The notes under the pieces are model-generated. The model was not told the DNA's origin. It was given only the letters and a program-made list of their open reading frames with translations, and searched no databases. From an uncultured Saprospiraceae bacterium (GTDB lineage Bacteria > Bacteroidota > Bacteroidia > Chitinophagales > Saprospiraceae), in contig CALHBW010000379.1 in the NCBI GenBank assembly GCA_937930625.1, forward strand, positions 1 to 15,009: a DNA stretch of 15,009 bases, read 5' to 3'. How positions within the stretch are numbered: the stretch's first letter is position 1; each line of letters starts with the position of its first letter. The position numbers and the translations under genes are program-made. Of the stretch, positions 1 through 6,879 are shown one piece after another.

Positions 1-399
1 TGCGGCTGCGTCGTCATTTTCTCCCATTAATGTTGTTGGGGCAGCGTGTGTTTGAGCCATATAATTATTTACTAAATCTGCTTGATTAGGCTTGGTAAAA
101 TTATCATACAATAAAAAAGCAAGCACACCCAAAATCAGCACCGCTGCAGCTCGTTTGAGATAGTACAAAGGTTTGATTTTCGCACTTGGTTTCGTTACCG
201 GATTTTCTTGTGCCTTTTGGTGTGCGGCTTTGAGTTGTTGCTTGAAATCGCTTTTAGACTTAGCAAAAATGACTGACCGTAACTCTACCTCATCTGCAAA
301 GTCGGTATCGCTATCCAAGCGTTGCTCAAACTCTTGGATTTCAGCTTCTGATAATTCTTTGTATAGGTATTTTTCTATTAATGTATCTGTGTCAGTCAT
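1..399 (-). CDS. Anti-sigma-like single-pass membrane protein (5' part, runs off left edge)
   Basis: The first 133 residues are visible; the 3' end lies outside the window. The start is the ATG at 399-397, which overlaps the stop of the upstream sigma-factor gene as ATGA, so the two are probably translationally coupled. The N-terminus (LIEKYLYKELSEAEIQEFEQ) resembles the short helical N-terminal segment of Bacteroidota anti-sigma-like proteins. A charged cytoplasmic stretch (about residues 30-80) follows, then one hydrophobic membrane segment near residues 84-98 preceded by Lys/Arg. The topology would be N-terminus inside and C-terminal part outside. In this lineage such proteins often carry TPRs or another sensor after the membrane segment, but that part is not visible. 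Pairing with an ECF sigma factor suggests it binds and restrains it. The classical zinc anti-sigma motif (HxxxCxxC) is absent. Alternative: an unrelated membrane protein that happens to be co-transcribed. Confidence 0.7.
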   Translation of the reverse strand, partial: MTDTDTLIEKYLYKELSEAEIQEFEQRLDSDTDFADEVELRSVIFAKSKSDFKQQLKAAHQKAQENPVTKPSAKIKPLYYLKRAAAVLILGVLAFLLYDNFTKPNQADLVNNYMAQTHAAPTTLMGENDDAAA

Positions 400-1004
400 T
401 TTACTTCTTTTTGTTGATTCAATAAATCATTTACTTTTTGTCGGAGGTTTTTTACACATCTTGATTTAGTTGTTTTGGCTACATTATAACTTGCATATCC
501 CAACTCTTGCCATATATCCATTAGTCTTTTTTCTTCTTCCCAAATTTTTCCTAGTAAGCGTTTGCAAGCATCACCAAAGGTCTTCCATACTTTGAGAATG
601 GCATTGACTTTCCTACGTTGTTCGTCATCTAATTTAGAAAATTGCGGACTAAAATCTTCGTCGTGTATGCCTTGTATGCGAGAGATGTATTCTTCAATTT
701 TATCAACATCCAGTCTTTGTATAGGTCTTGTTTTTTTACCCATATCAAGTAGCTTGTTGTATGCAGTATTAACGATGTATCCACAGATATTATCGTTGCG
801 AAAGTTTGGGTCTTTTATTTTCCGTCTAACGACAAAAAAAGCGTCTTGTATGGCATCTTCTATATCTTCGAGGGAGCGTTGTGACCTTGTTTTACCCCTT
901 AGTCCTATTATCAAATCCTGATAATTGTCTGCATATAATCTATCGAAAGGCGAATCATCACCGTTTCGGATTCTTCTCATTTCTATCTCTGATAGCTTGC
1001 ACAT
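396..1004 (-). CDS. ECF-type RNA polymerase sigma factor
   Basis: This 202-residue protein has the length and layout of an extracytoplasmic-function sigma-70 factor, which redirects RNA polymerase to a small promoter set. Region 2 is recognisable at about residues 15-92: DIEDAIQDAFFVVRRK is the core-binding/-10 helix pattern and GYIVNTAYNKLLDMGKK the usual Y-x-x-x-x-A-x-N-x-L-L-D motif. Region 4 lies at about residues 142-195, with CKRLLGKIWEEEKRLMDIWQ followed by ELGYASYNVAKTTKSRCVKN, the helix-turn-helix form seen in Bacteroidota ECF factors. ATG at 1004 was taken as start; an internal Met at codon 9 (MRRIRNGD) also fits the family N-terminus. No clear ribosome-binding site is visible. Its stop overlaps the start of the anti-sigma-like gene. 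It diverges from the protease genes across about 200 bp, so control of those genes is possible but unproven. Confidence 0.88.
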   Translation of the reverse strand: MCKLSEIEMRRIRNGDDSPFDRLYADNYQDLIIGLRGKTRSQRSLEDIEDAIQDAFFVVRRKIKDPNFRNDNICGYIVNTAYNKLLDMGKKTRPIQRLDVDKIEEYISRIQGIHDEDFSPQFSKLDDEQRRKVNAILKVWKTFGDACKRLLGKIWEEEKRLMDIWQELGYASYNVAKTTKSRCVKNLRQKVNDLLNQQKEVK

Positions 1005-1206
1005 GGGTATTGATTTAGATTGAAAAAGGTGAACGTTACTGACTTCTTTTCTTTGGTGTAAATCTATAAAAATTTGTTGAATATTTCATTTCACTTACTT
1101 GGCGATTTCATAAAAATCCAAGAAAAATATGATGCGATGTTTACCTTTCTAAGCCTCACTCAATAGGATAGTGATAATCATATTTTTCCAAATTAAAATT
1201 TTAAAC
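1005..1206. promoter_or_regulatory. Divergent intergenic region with an imperfect inverted repeat
   Basis: This 202-bp spacer separates the minus-strand sigma operon from the plus-strand exported-protein genes and must hold at least the sigma operon's promoter. An imperfect inverted repeat lies at 1098-1122: CTTGG, a 2-base bulge, ATTT, loop CATAA, then AAATCCAAG. It could be an operator or merely a weak hairpin. No convincing Bacteroidota promoter (TTG, 17-23 bases, TAnnTTTG) was found by eye on either strand; only partial matches to the downstream element exist. Confidence 0.35.
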
Positions 1207-1662
1207 ATGAGAATCACATTATTCATTTTTTGTTGCCTGATGATTTTAGGCGCAACAATTATAAACGCACAACAAGTAGAAATGTGCAACGGCGACAAGT
1301 CACAACGACTGGATTTAATGTCTAAGTCGGTTATATTCAATCAAGTCGGTATTAATATCAATAAGTACGATTGGAGTAACCCCGATGTCAACTGCCATAT
1401 TAATGAGACGATTTTGAATCTGAAATCACGAAATTCCTATAATTATTTGGGTTCCACCGGACTTGGGCTTGGCATTGGTATGATAGCCGGTGGTGCTTAC
1501 TTGGCATCCTTCGATTATGGTGGCGGTGGATATATCGCAGGTGGTGCTATCTTGACTGGTGGTGCGGTGTACCTGCTTACTTTAGCAGCCAAGAAGAAGA
1601 AAAAACATAATTATCACCTCGACCAAGTCAATAAGTACTATCGTAGTCAGGGCTTGTTTTAG
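1207..1662 (+). CDS. Small exported protein with glycine-rich hydrophobic hairpin, function unknown
   Basis: I do not recognise a named family. The ATG at 1207 was chosen because it opens directly on a signal peptide (MRITLFIFCC...INAQ, cleavage likely between A21 and Q22); an in-frame GTG at 1171 would bury that signal behind 12 extra residues. The predicted product is 151 residues. After a hydrophilic segment containing Cys (MCNGDKS and DVNCHIN), residues of about 82-125 form two hydrophobic, glycine-rich stretches (GLGLGIGMIAGG and GYIAGGAILTGGAVYLL) resembling a membrane hairpin. A five-lysine run and a polar tail (HNYHLDQVNKYYRSQGLF) follow. A similar tail, with a His then a short helix ending near YN/YY, recurs in Bacteroidota small exported proteins of unknown role. 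It lies 66 bp upstream of the metalloprotease gene on the same strand. Confidence 0.7.
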   Translation: MRITLFIFCCLMILGATIINAQQVEMCNGDKSQRLDLMSKSVIFNQVGININKYDWSNPDVNCHINETILNLKSRNSYNYLGSTGLGLGIGMIAGGAYLASFDYGGGGYIAGGAILTGGAVYLLTLAAKKKKKHNYHLDQVNKYYRSQGLF

Positions 1663-1684
1663 TTTTTTTTAATATGAAGCCCTG
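1648..1684 (+). repeat. Inverted repeat across the stop codon, possible weak terminator
   Basis: A perfect 8-bp inverted repeat, CAGGGCTT (1648-1655) and AAGCCCTG (1677-1684), brackets the TAG stop at 1660-1662. The loop is 21 bases and contains a run of eight T. In a standard intrinsic terminator the T-run follows the stem; here it sits in the loop, so function as a terminator is doubtful. It may be an mRNA end-stabilising or attenuating hairpin between the small exported protein and the metalloprotease gene. Confidence 0.35.
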
Positions 1685-1728
1685 TAACTCCAAGTCATTA
1701 CATTAATCAATTCAAAATTTAAAATACT

Positions 1729-4700
1729 ATGAGAAATTTATATCCAATTACTAAATGTATTTTTTTATTACTGTTAATTTTACTCTCTGTGCAGAAAATT
1801 ATTGCTCAAAATCCCGAGGCTAATACAATTATAGGAATAGAATCGGCGATAAAAAATAAACATTTGAATATGCAGTTTTCTGATTACAAACTGTATCAGA
1901 TAGATATTAATGAAATTCGTGAATTGCTGTCGTATGATAACTATATTGAAATAGGAATACAATTGGGAAATATTCGATTTGCCGAATTAATGGAGCGTAG
2001 GGTATTTATTGATTCAAATACCAATATCAAACTTATTGGCGAATATGGACTCGTTGATTATGAACAAGTTAATTTTCAAAAATTACAACGTACTTACCGT
2101 GGTTTTGAAAACGGCAAGAATCGAATGAGTGTTAATACTGACTTCTTCAATTTAAGTTTTGAATTTGAAGATAGCTATTATCACTTAGAACAATTAAAAA
2201 CTTACCAAAAAGACGCTAACGCAGATTTATTTATTTTATACACGGATAAGGATGTCAATAACCAGCATGGTTTTCAGTGTGTAACCCAATTCAACGATTA
2301 CATAAAGACTGATGATAAAGCAAGTCAAAAAAATAGCGATGTAGATAATTGTATAGAAATTGAAATATCTCTTGCGATAGACTATGCAATGTATCAAGAT
2401 TTTGGAGAAAATCAAGACAATGTTTTAAATCATCTCTTTAGCTTATTAAATGGAGTTGAAGGACTTTATCATCAATTTAATGCAGAATTTAAAGTTATTC
2501 AAACAGCTACGGAAACTGCCAATTATCAGACTTGGGGAAATACGATTGATGGAAGTACGATGCTAAATAATATTGGGAATTGGGGAGAACAAAACTTTAC
2601 TGAAATTTTTGATGTTGTCACGCTCTGGACGGGAATCGATCTTTATGGATATTCTAACGGAGATTATGTAGATATTGCTGGTATTGCAAACTTTGAAGGT
2701 GTATGTAATTCTTTGAGATATAATATTGTCGAGAATTTTTCTTCTAATACATCAAGTCTTCGTGTAGCGTGGGCACATGAAATCGGACATAACCTAAATG
2801 CTCCACACGATTCAGGTTCTGGATATGTAATGACTGCCTCTGTATACCCAAGTGCAACTGGATTTTCTTCTCAATCTGTCGATATAATTAATAACTATAT
2901 TAATAGTTCTTCTGGTTGGTGTATAGAAGAGTGTACTGGCGGAGGCGACGAAGATATATTTATCACTAATGCCTCCCTTTCTTCTACAAATGTAAGTTGC
3001 GGTAGCGAAATTACGATGTCTTGCACACAAAATTATTCTGGCAATCAATTAGACACAAACTTACCAACATTTGACTTGGATTATTATTTATCAACCAATA
3101 CAACTTTAGGAAATTCAGATATTCTCATTGGTAGTGACGGCTCAGGTTTGGGTAGTGATGACCCTTCAAATAATGAAAGCGATTCAGGTATAATTCCTGC
3201 CGATACACCAGCCGGAACATATTATATTTTATTCGTATCTGATGCAGACAACGAATTGTCAGAAACAAATGAAAATAATAATATTGAGTACATTCAAATA
3301 CAAGTTTCATGCGGTGGCGGTAATGAAGACATCTTCCTAACCAATATTTCTGTTTCATCTACAAATGTAAGCTGCGGCAGCAACATCACCATGTCCTGTA
3401 CCCAAAACTACTCCGGTAATCAACCGGATAGCAACTTGCCAAGTTTTGACTTGGACTATTATTTATCGACTAATACCACTTTTGGAAATTCAGATGTTTT
3501 ATTAGCGGGTGACAGCTCGGGCTTGGGTAGCGACGATACCTCTAATAACGAAACCGCTACGGCTGCGATTCCGGCAGATACGCCATCCGGCACATACTAT
3601 ATTTTATTTGTAGCAGATGCAGATGATGAATTATCCGAAACGAATGAAAATAATAACGTTGAGTACATTCAAATACAAGTGACTTGTGGTGGTAATGATG
3701 ATATTTTCCTAACCAATGTTTCTGTATCTCCTACCAATGCAGCTTGTGGCACCGAAGTTACAATGTCTTGCACACAAAACTATTCCGGCAATCAATTAGA
3801 TACAAATTTACCAACATTTGACTTGGATTATTACTTGTCAACCAACACAATTTTAGACAATTCGGACATCCTATTGGCAGATGACGGTTCCGGTTTAGGT
3901 AGCGACGACCCTTCTAATGATGAAAACGCCACCGTGCTCATCCCTTCCAATATATCTTCCGGTACATATTATATTTTATTTGTAGCGGATGCCGAAGACG
4001 AGTTATCCGAAACGAATGAGAACAATAATATTGAGTACATCCAAATACAAATTGAATGTAATGAGGAAGAAGATATTTTCTTGACTAATCCCTCTGTCTC
4101 CAATACAAATCCAAATTGTGGTGACGATATTATTTTATCCTGCACACAGAATTATTCCGGTAATCAGCCGGATGCAAATTTACCGTCATTTAATCTTGCT
4201 TATTATCTTTCTACAAATATAATCTTGGATAATGCTGATATTTTCTTGACTTATGATGTTTCGGGTATTGGTAGCGATGATACTTCGGAAGATGAAACCG
4301 GTACAGGTACAATTCCTGCAGATACACCGCCCGGCACGTACTATATTTTATTTGTAGCGGATGCAGATGATGAATTATCCGAATCAAACGAAAATAATAA
4401 TATCGAATATATTCAAATACAGGTTTCGTGCGCTCCGACCACGTATACTGTAAGCGTTGCTGCCAGTCCTACCAATGGTGGCACAGTTGCAGGAGGTGGT
4501 ATGTACACAGCAGGAAGCAATGCAACTGTGACTGCAAGTGCCAACTCAAATTGGACATTTACCAACTGGACACAAAACGGTGCAGTGATTACTAATGCGC
4601 CATCTTACACATTTGAGGTGACATCCAACCGTAGCTTGGTAGCAAATTTCGCTTACACGTCACCACCACCTTCTGCCTGTCGCCAATCAGATTCTCTTGC

Positions 4701-6735
4701 CCTTGTAGCCCTTTACCAAAGTACCAACGGAACAAATTGGGGAATTACTTGGCAACTCGCCCAAGCCATCAGCACATGGCACGGCATTACGCTCAATGCG
4801 GAGGGCTGCGTTACGCATATTAACCTCAACCAAAACAATTTAGTGGGAACTATTCCGCCCGAAATCGGCAATTTATCGGCTTTGATACGCTTGAATATGC
4901 ACAGCAATCAACTGTCGGGCAGCATACCCGCTACGATTGGTAATTTGAGTGAGCTGCGTCAAATTTGGTTATTCAGCAACCAATTGAGTGGTCAATTGCC
5001 ACCTGAAATTGGTAATTTGAGCAATTTGACGCATCTCGGTATTGGCGGCAACCAACTCACAGGAACTATTCCGGCATCTTATGGCAATTTGAGTAACTTG
5101 GGATTTTTTACTGTAAAAAACAATCAACTTTCAGGATGTTTTGATGAGAATTTGCTCAATATATGTGGTGTCGCAAATGACGGGCAAATCAATACAGGCA
5201 ATAACTTTTCAACTACATGGAGTACCTTTTGTGCTACCGGAGATGGCGGATGTATGCCACCACCGCCACCACCTTCAACTTGCAGATACATGGATTCGCT
5301 CGTATTGATACAGTTGTACCAATCTACGAATGGCGTAAACTGGAATACTGTATGGAATACCGCCATGCCCATACATATGTGGCACGGCATTACGCTCAAT
5401 GCAGACGGGTGCGTAGAGGAAATTAATCTTCCAAACAATAATTTGACAGGAATAATTCCTCCTGCAATTGGCGAATTGGCAGCCTTGACTCGTTTGAATA
5501 TGCACACTAATAACTTATCAGGCAGCATACCCAGTACGATTGGTAATTTGAGTGAATTGCGACAGATTTGGTTATTCAAAAATCAATTGAGTGGTGAACT
5601 ACCGCCCGAAATTGGTAATTTGAACAAGCTGACTCATTTTGGTGTAGGTGCTAACGAACTGACAGGAACTATTTCCGGAACTTATGGCAATTTGAGCAGC
5701 TTAGGGTTTTTCACTATTCCGCATAATAATCTTTCGGGATGTTTTGATGAAAACTTGCTCAATATTTGTGATGCAGCAGGTAATGCAAACATCAATTCAG
5801 GCAACAACTTTGATGCACTGTGGAGTGATTTCTGTGCAAATGGGACAGGAAGTTGTTCGCCACCGCCACCACCGACCAATTGTAGTACAGATTCGCTGAT
5901 TATGGTTGATTTGTATTACGCGACCAACGGTCCGAATTGGACGACTACATGGAATCTAAGCGACCCAATGAGTATGTGGCATGGTGTGACACTCAATGTG
6001 GATGGTTGTGTACTCGAAATCAACCTTCCAAATAATAATTTGGTAGGTACGCTACCTGCTTCAATTGGCGGATTCTCGGCTTTAACCCGCTTCAATTTGC
6101 ATAGCAACCAACTTTCGGGTAGTATTCCGACTTCGATTGGCAACGTTACAACCTTAGAGCAAATCTGGTTATTTAGCAATCAAATGACCGGTACACTGCC
6201 ACCCGAAATTGGTAATTTGAGTAATCTGACGCATCTTGGTATCGGTGGCAATCAATTCACAGGCAGCATTCCGGCATCGTATGGCAATTTGAGCAGTTTA
6301 GGATTTTTGGCACTCAAAAATAATAATCTTTCAGGTTGTTATGATGCCAATTTAGCGAATATCTGTCATGCAGGAACGGATTCAAGAGTGAGTAGTGGAA
6401 ATAATTTTGCTGCGTCGTGGAGTAGTTTCTGTGCATCGGCGACAGGGTGTTGCAATTGTCGTTTGGATATGAGTGGATATGAGTTCGGTGATGATTCGCT
6501 TGATGGAAATACTATTACTCTCTATCCAAATCCGGTCAAAAATACTCTTCACATCGCATATTCTGATGACCAACAAATACAAGAATTGATATTATTTGAT
6601 ATGAACGGAAAAACAGTCCGTACTTTTGAGTATCCTGCTAATCAAGTGGATGTCTCCGGTATGCCACAAGGAATTTATGTGGTCAAAGTCGCTATTGAAA
6701 GTGGCGTGGTATATCGAAAAATTGTCATTGAATAA
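1729..6735 (+). CDS. Secreted reprolysin-like zinc metalloprotease with CARDB, InlB-B-type and LRR modules and T9SS tail
   Basis: A 1668-residue secreted multidomain protease. The signal peptide ends IIA|Q (cut after A26). Residues 27-200 look like a propeptide. Residues 205-402 are the metallopeptidase: AHEIGHNLNAPHD gives zinc ligands H350, H354, H360 and catalytic E351, with the Met-turn at M368 (GSGYVMTA), the metzincin pattern closest to M12B/reprolysin. C398 and C402 close the domain. Next come four CARDB-like beta domains (409-901), one InlB-B-type repeat (905-977), three Cys-capped plant-type LRR modules (984-1577) joined by poly-proline linkers, and a type A T9SS sorting domain (about 1595-1668; LYPNPVKNTL...GIYVVKV). 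The protein should cross the outer membrane by T9SS and be released or surface-attached after tail removal. LRRs and CARDB probably mediate binding; substrate unknown. The ATG at 1729 directly precedes the signal peptide. All catalytic residues are present and the frame is intact. Confidence 0.92.
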   Translation: MRNLYPITKCIFLLLLILLSVQKIIAQNPEANTIIGIESAIKNKHLNMQFSDYKLYQIDINEIRELLSYDNYIEIGIQLGNIRFAELMERRVFIDSNTNIKLIGEYGLVDYEQVNFQKLQRTYRGFENGKNRMSVNTDFFNLSFEFEDSYYHLEQLKTYQKDANADLFILYTDKDVNNQHGFQCVTQFNDYIKTDDKASQKNSDVDNCIEIEISLAIDYAMYQDFGENQDNVLNHLFSLLNGVEGLYHQFNAEFKVIQTATETANYQTWGNTIDGSTMLNNIGNWGEQNFTEIFDVVTLWTGIDLYGYSNGDYVDIAGIANFEGVCNSLRYNIVENFSSNTSSLRVAWAHEIGHNLNAPHDSGSGYVMTASVYPSATGFSSQSVDIINNYINSSSGWCIEECTGGGDEDIFITNASLSSTNVSCGSEITMSCTQNYSGNQLDTNLPTFDLDYYLSTNTTLGNSDILIGSDGSGLGSDDPSNNESDSGIIPADTPAGTYYILFVSDADNELSETNENNNIEYIQIQVSCGGGNEDIFLTNISVSSTNVSCGSNITMSCTQNYSGNQPDSNLPSFDLDYYLSTNTTFGNSDVLLAGDSSGLGSDDTSNNETATAAIPADTPSGTYYILFVADADDELSETNENNNVEYIQIQVTCGGNDDIFLTNVSVSPTNAACGTEVTMSCTQNYSGNQLDTNLPTFDLDYYLSTNTILDNSDILLADDGSGLGSDDPSNDENATVLIPSNISSGTYYILFVADAEDELSETNENNNIEYIQIQIECNEEEDIFLTNPSVSNTNPNCGDDIILSCTQNYSGNQPDANLPSFNLAYYLSTNIILDNADIFLTYDVSGIGSDDTSEDETGTGTIPADTPPGTYYILFVADADDELSESNENNNIEYIQIQVSCAPTTYTVSVAASPTNGGTVAGGGMYTAGSNATVTASANSNWTFTNWTQNGAVITNAPSYTFEVTSNRSLVANFAYTSPPPSACRQSDSLALVALYQSTNGTNWGITWQLAQAISTWHGITLNAEGCVTHINLNQNNLVGTIPPEIGNLSALIRLNMHSNQLSGSIPATIGNLSELRQIWLFSNQLSGQLPPEIGNLSNLTHLGIGGNQLTGTIPASYGNLSNLGFFTVKNNQLSGCFDENLLNICGVANDGQINTGNNFSTTWSTFCATGDGGCMPPPPPPSTCRYMDSLVLIQLYQSTNGVNWNTVWNTAMPIHMWHGITLNADGCVEEINLPNNNLTGIIPPAIGELAALTRLNMHTNNLSGSIPSTIGNLSELRQIWLFKNQLSGELPPEIGNLNKLTHFGVGANELTGTISGTYGNLSSLGFFTIPHNNLSGCFDENLLNICDAAGNANINSGNNFDALWSDFCANGTGSCSPPPPPTNCSTDSLIMVDLYYATNGPNWTTTWNLSDPMSMWHGVTLNVDGCVLEINLPNNNLVGTLPASIGGFSALTRFNLHSNQLSGSIPTSIGNVTTLEQIWLFSNQMTGTLPPEIGNLSNLTHLGIGGNQFTGSIPASYGNLSSLGFLALKNNNLSGCYDANLANICHAGTDSRVSSGNNFAASWSSFCASATGCCNCRLDMSGYEFGDDSLDGNTITLYPNPVKNTLHIAYSDDQQIQELILFDMNGKTVRTFEYPANQVDVSGMPQGIYVVKVAIESGVVYRKIVIE
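2953..4431 (+). repeat. Four tandem CARDB-domain repeats (about 372 bp each)
   Basis: Four in-frame repeats begin at 2953, 3328, 3700 and 4072 (steps of 375, 372 and 372 bases). Each encodes about 124 residues running from DIF(L/I)TN, through CTQNYSGNQ and YYLSTN, to GTYYILFV.DA..ELSE.NENNN and IEYIQIQ. The YYLSTN and ELSE.NE.NN motifs are diagnostic of CARDB, a beta-sandwich adhesion-type fold. Repeats 1 and 3 share LDTNLPTF and DDPSN; repeats 2 and 4 share PD.NLPSF and DDTS. This indicates duplication of a two-domain unit. Confidence 0.85.
4678..6459 (+). repeat. Three tandem LRR modules (about 600 bp each) in the metalloprotease
   Basis: Modules start at 4678, 5281 and 5881 (steps of 603 and 600 bases). 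Each has an N-cap (C...DSL..V.LY..TNG.NW......WHG.TLN..GCV), resembling the plant LRRNT cap. Next come four or five LRRs of the 24-residue plant-type pattern (L..N.LSG.IP..IGNLS.L), and then a C-cap (LSGC.D.NL.NIC......NF...W..FCA...G.C). Linkers between modules are proline runs (MPPPPPPST, SPPPPPTN). High similarity between modules points to recent duplication or gene conversion. Confidence 0.85.
6511..6732 (+). other. T9SS type A C-terminal sorting domain
   Basis: Residues 1595-1668 begin TITLYPNPVKNTLHI and continue with ILFDMNGKTVRTF, the GMPQGIYVVKV core and a terminal KIVIE. This is the usual Por secretion-tail pattern that targets a protein to the type IX secretion machinery and is removed on export. 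It is strong evidence that the host is a gliding or T9SS-bearing Bacteroidota. Confidence 0.92.
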
Positions 6736-6748
6736 AGTCGATGAGTGC

Positions 6749-6765
6749 GTGCGGTACAGCCGCAC
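6749..6765 (+). repeat. Small hairpin in the 6736-6879 intergenic spacer
   Basis: GTGCGG (6749-6754), loop TACAG, CCGCAC (6760-6765) forms a perfect 6-bp GC-rich stem 14 bases after the metalloprotease stop. It is followed at once by the 10-bp palindrome CACGTACGTG (6766-6775 region). No T-run follows, so it is not a standard terminator. Confidence 0.5.
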
Positions 6766-6795
6766 CACGTACGTGTGTAATACGTAAGGAAGTAA

Positions 6796-6828
6796 GTGCC
6801 TTCCGATACCGAAGGGTATCGGAGGCAC
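6796..6828 (+). terminator. Strong hairpin between the two LRR-protease genes, possible terminator
   Basis: GTGCCTTCCGATACC (6796-6810), tetraloop GAAG, and GGTATCGGAGGCAC (6815-6828) form 14 base pairs with a single bulged T. Flanking AGTAA (6791-6795) and TTACT (6832-6836) could extend the stem after an internal loop. Downstream sequence is A/T-rich but lacks a clean T-run, so it could terminate weakly, stabilise the upstream mRNA, or be a dispersed palindrome. A GTG in this arm is in frame with the next gene but is not its start. Confidence 0.5.
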
Positions 6829-6879
6829 TCCTTTACTTGCAAATTTATTATTATTTTCACTCATCAAAAATCACTAATT

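Noticed and set aside
562..921. Plus-strand open frame of 119 codons opposite the sigma factor
   Set aside because: The minus-strand frame encodes clear sigma regions 2 and 4; this one is its antisense shadow.
1171..1206. GTG start for the small exported protein at 1171
   Set aside because: It places 12 residues before a well-formed signal peptide that begins exactly at the ATG at 1207.
1005..1206. Defined Bacteroidota promoters in the divergent spacer
   Set aside because: Only partial matches to TAnnTTTG with wrong spacing to an upstream TTG were found; none was good enough to annotate.
2953..4431. Regular repeats considered as a CRISPR array
   Set aside because: Units are about 372 bp, entirely coding, and translate into CARDB domains; there are no short repeats with unique spacers.
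5124..5579. Minus-strand open frame of 151 codons opposite the LRR modules
   Set aside because: It mirrors repetitive LRR coding sequence, similar frames recur opposite each module, and its protein has no recognisable domain.
1741..6735. Classifying the first protease as M43 (pappalysin/cytophagalysin)
   Set aside because: The HExxHNLNAPHD motif has the third His followed directly by Asp, which fits M12B/reprolysin-like enzymes better; M43 cannot be fully excluded without a profile search.
6796..6879. GTG start for the LRR-subtilisin gene at 6796
   Set aside because: The extra 28 residues are encoded by an intergenic hairpin and its flank; the ATG at 6880 starts directly on a signal peptide.
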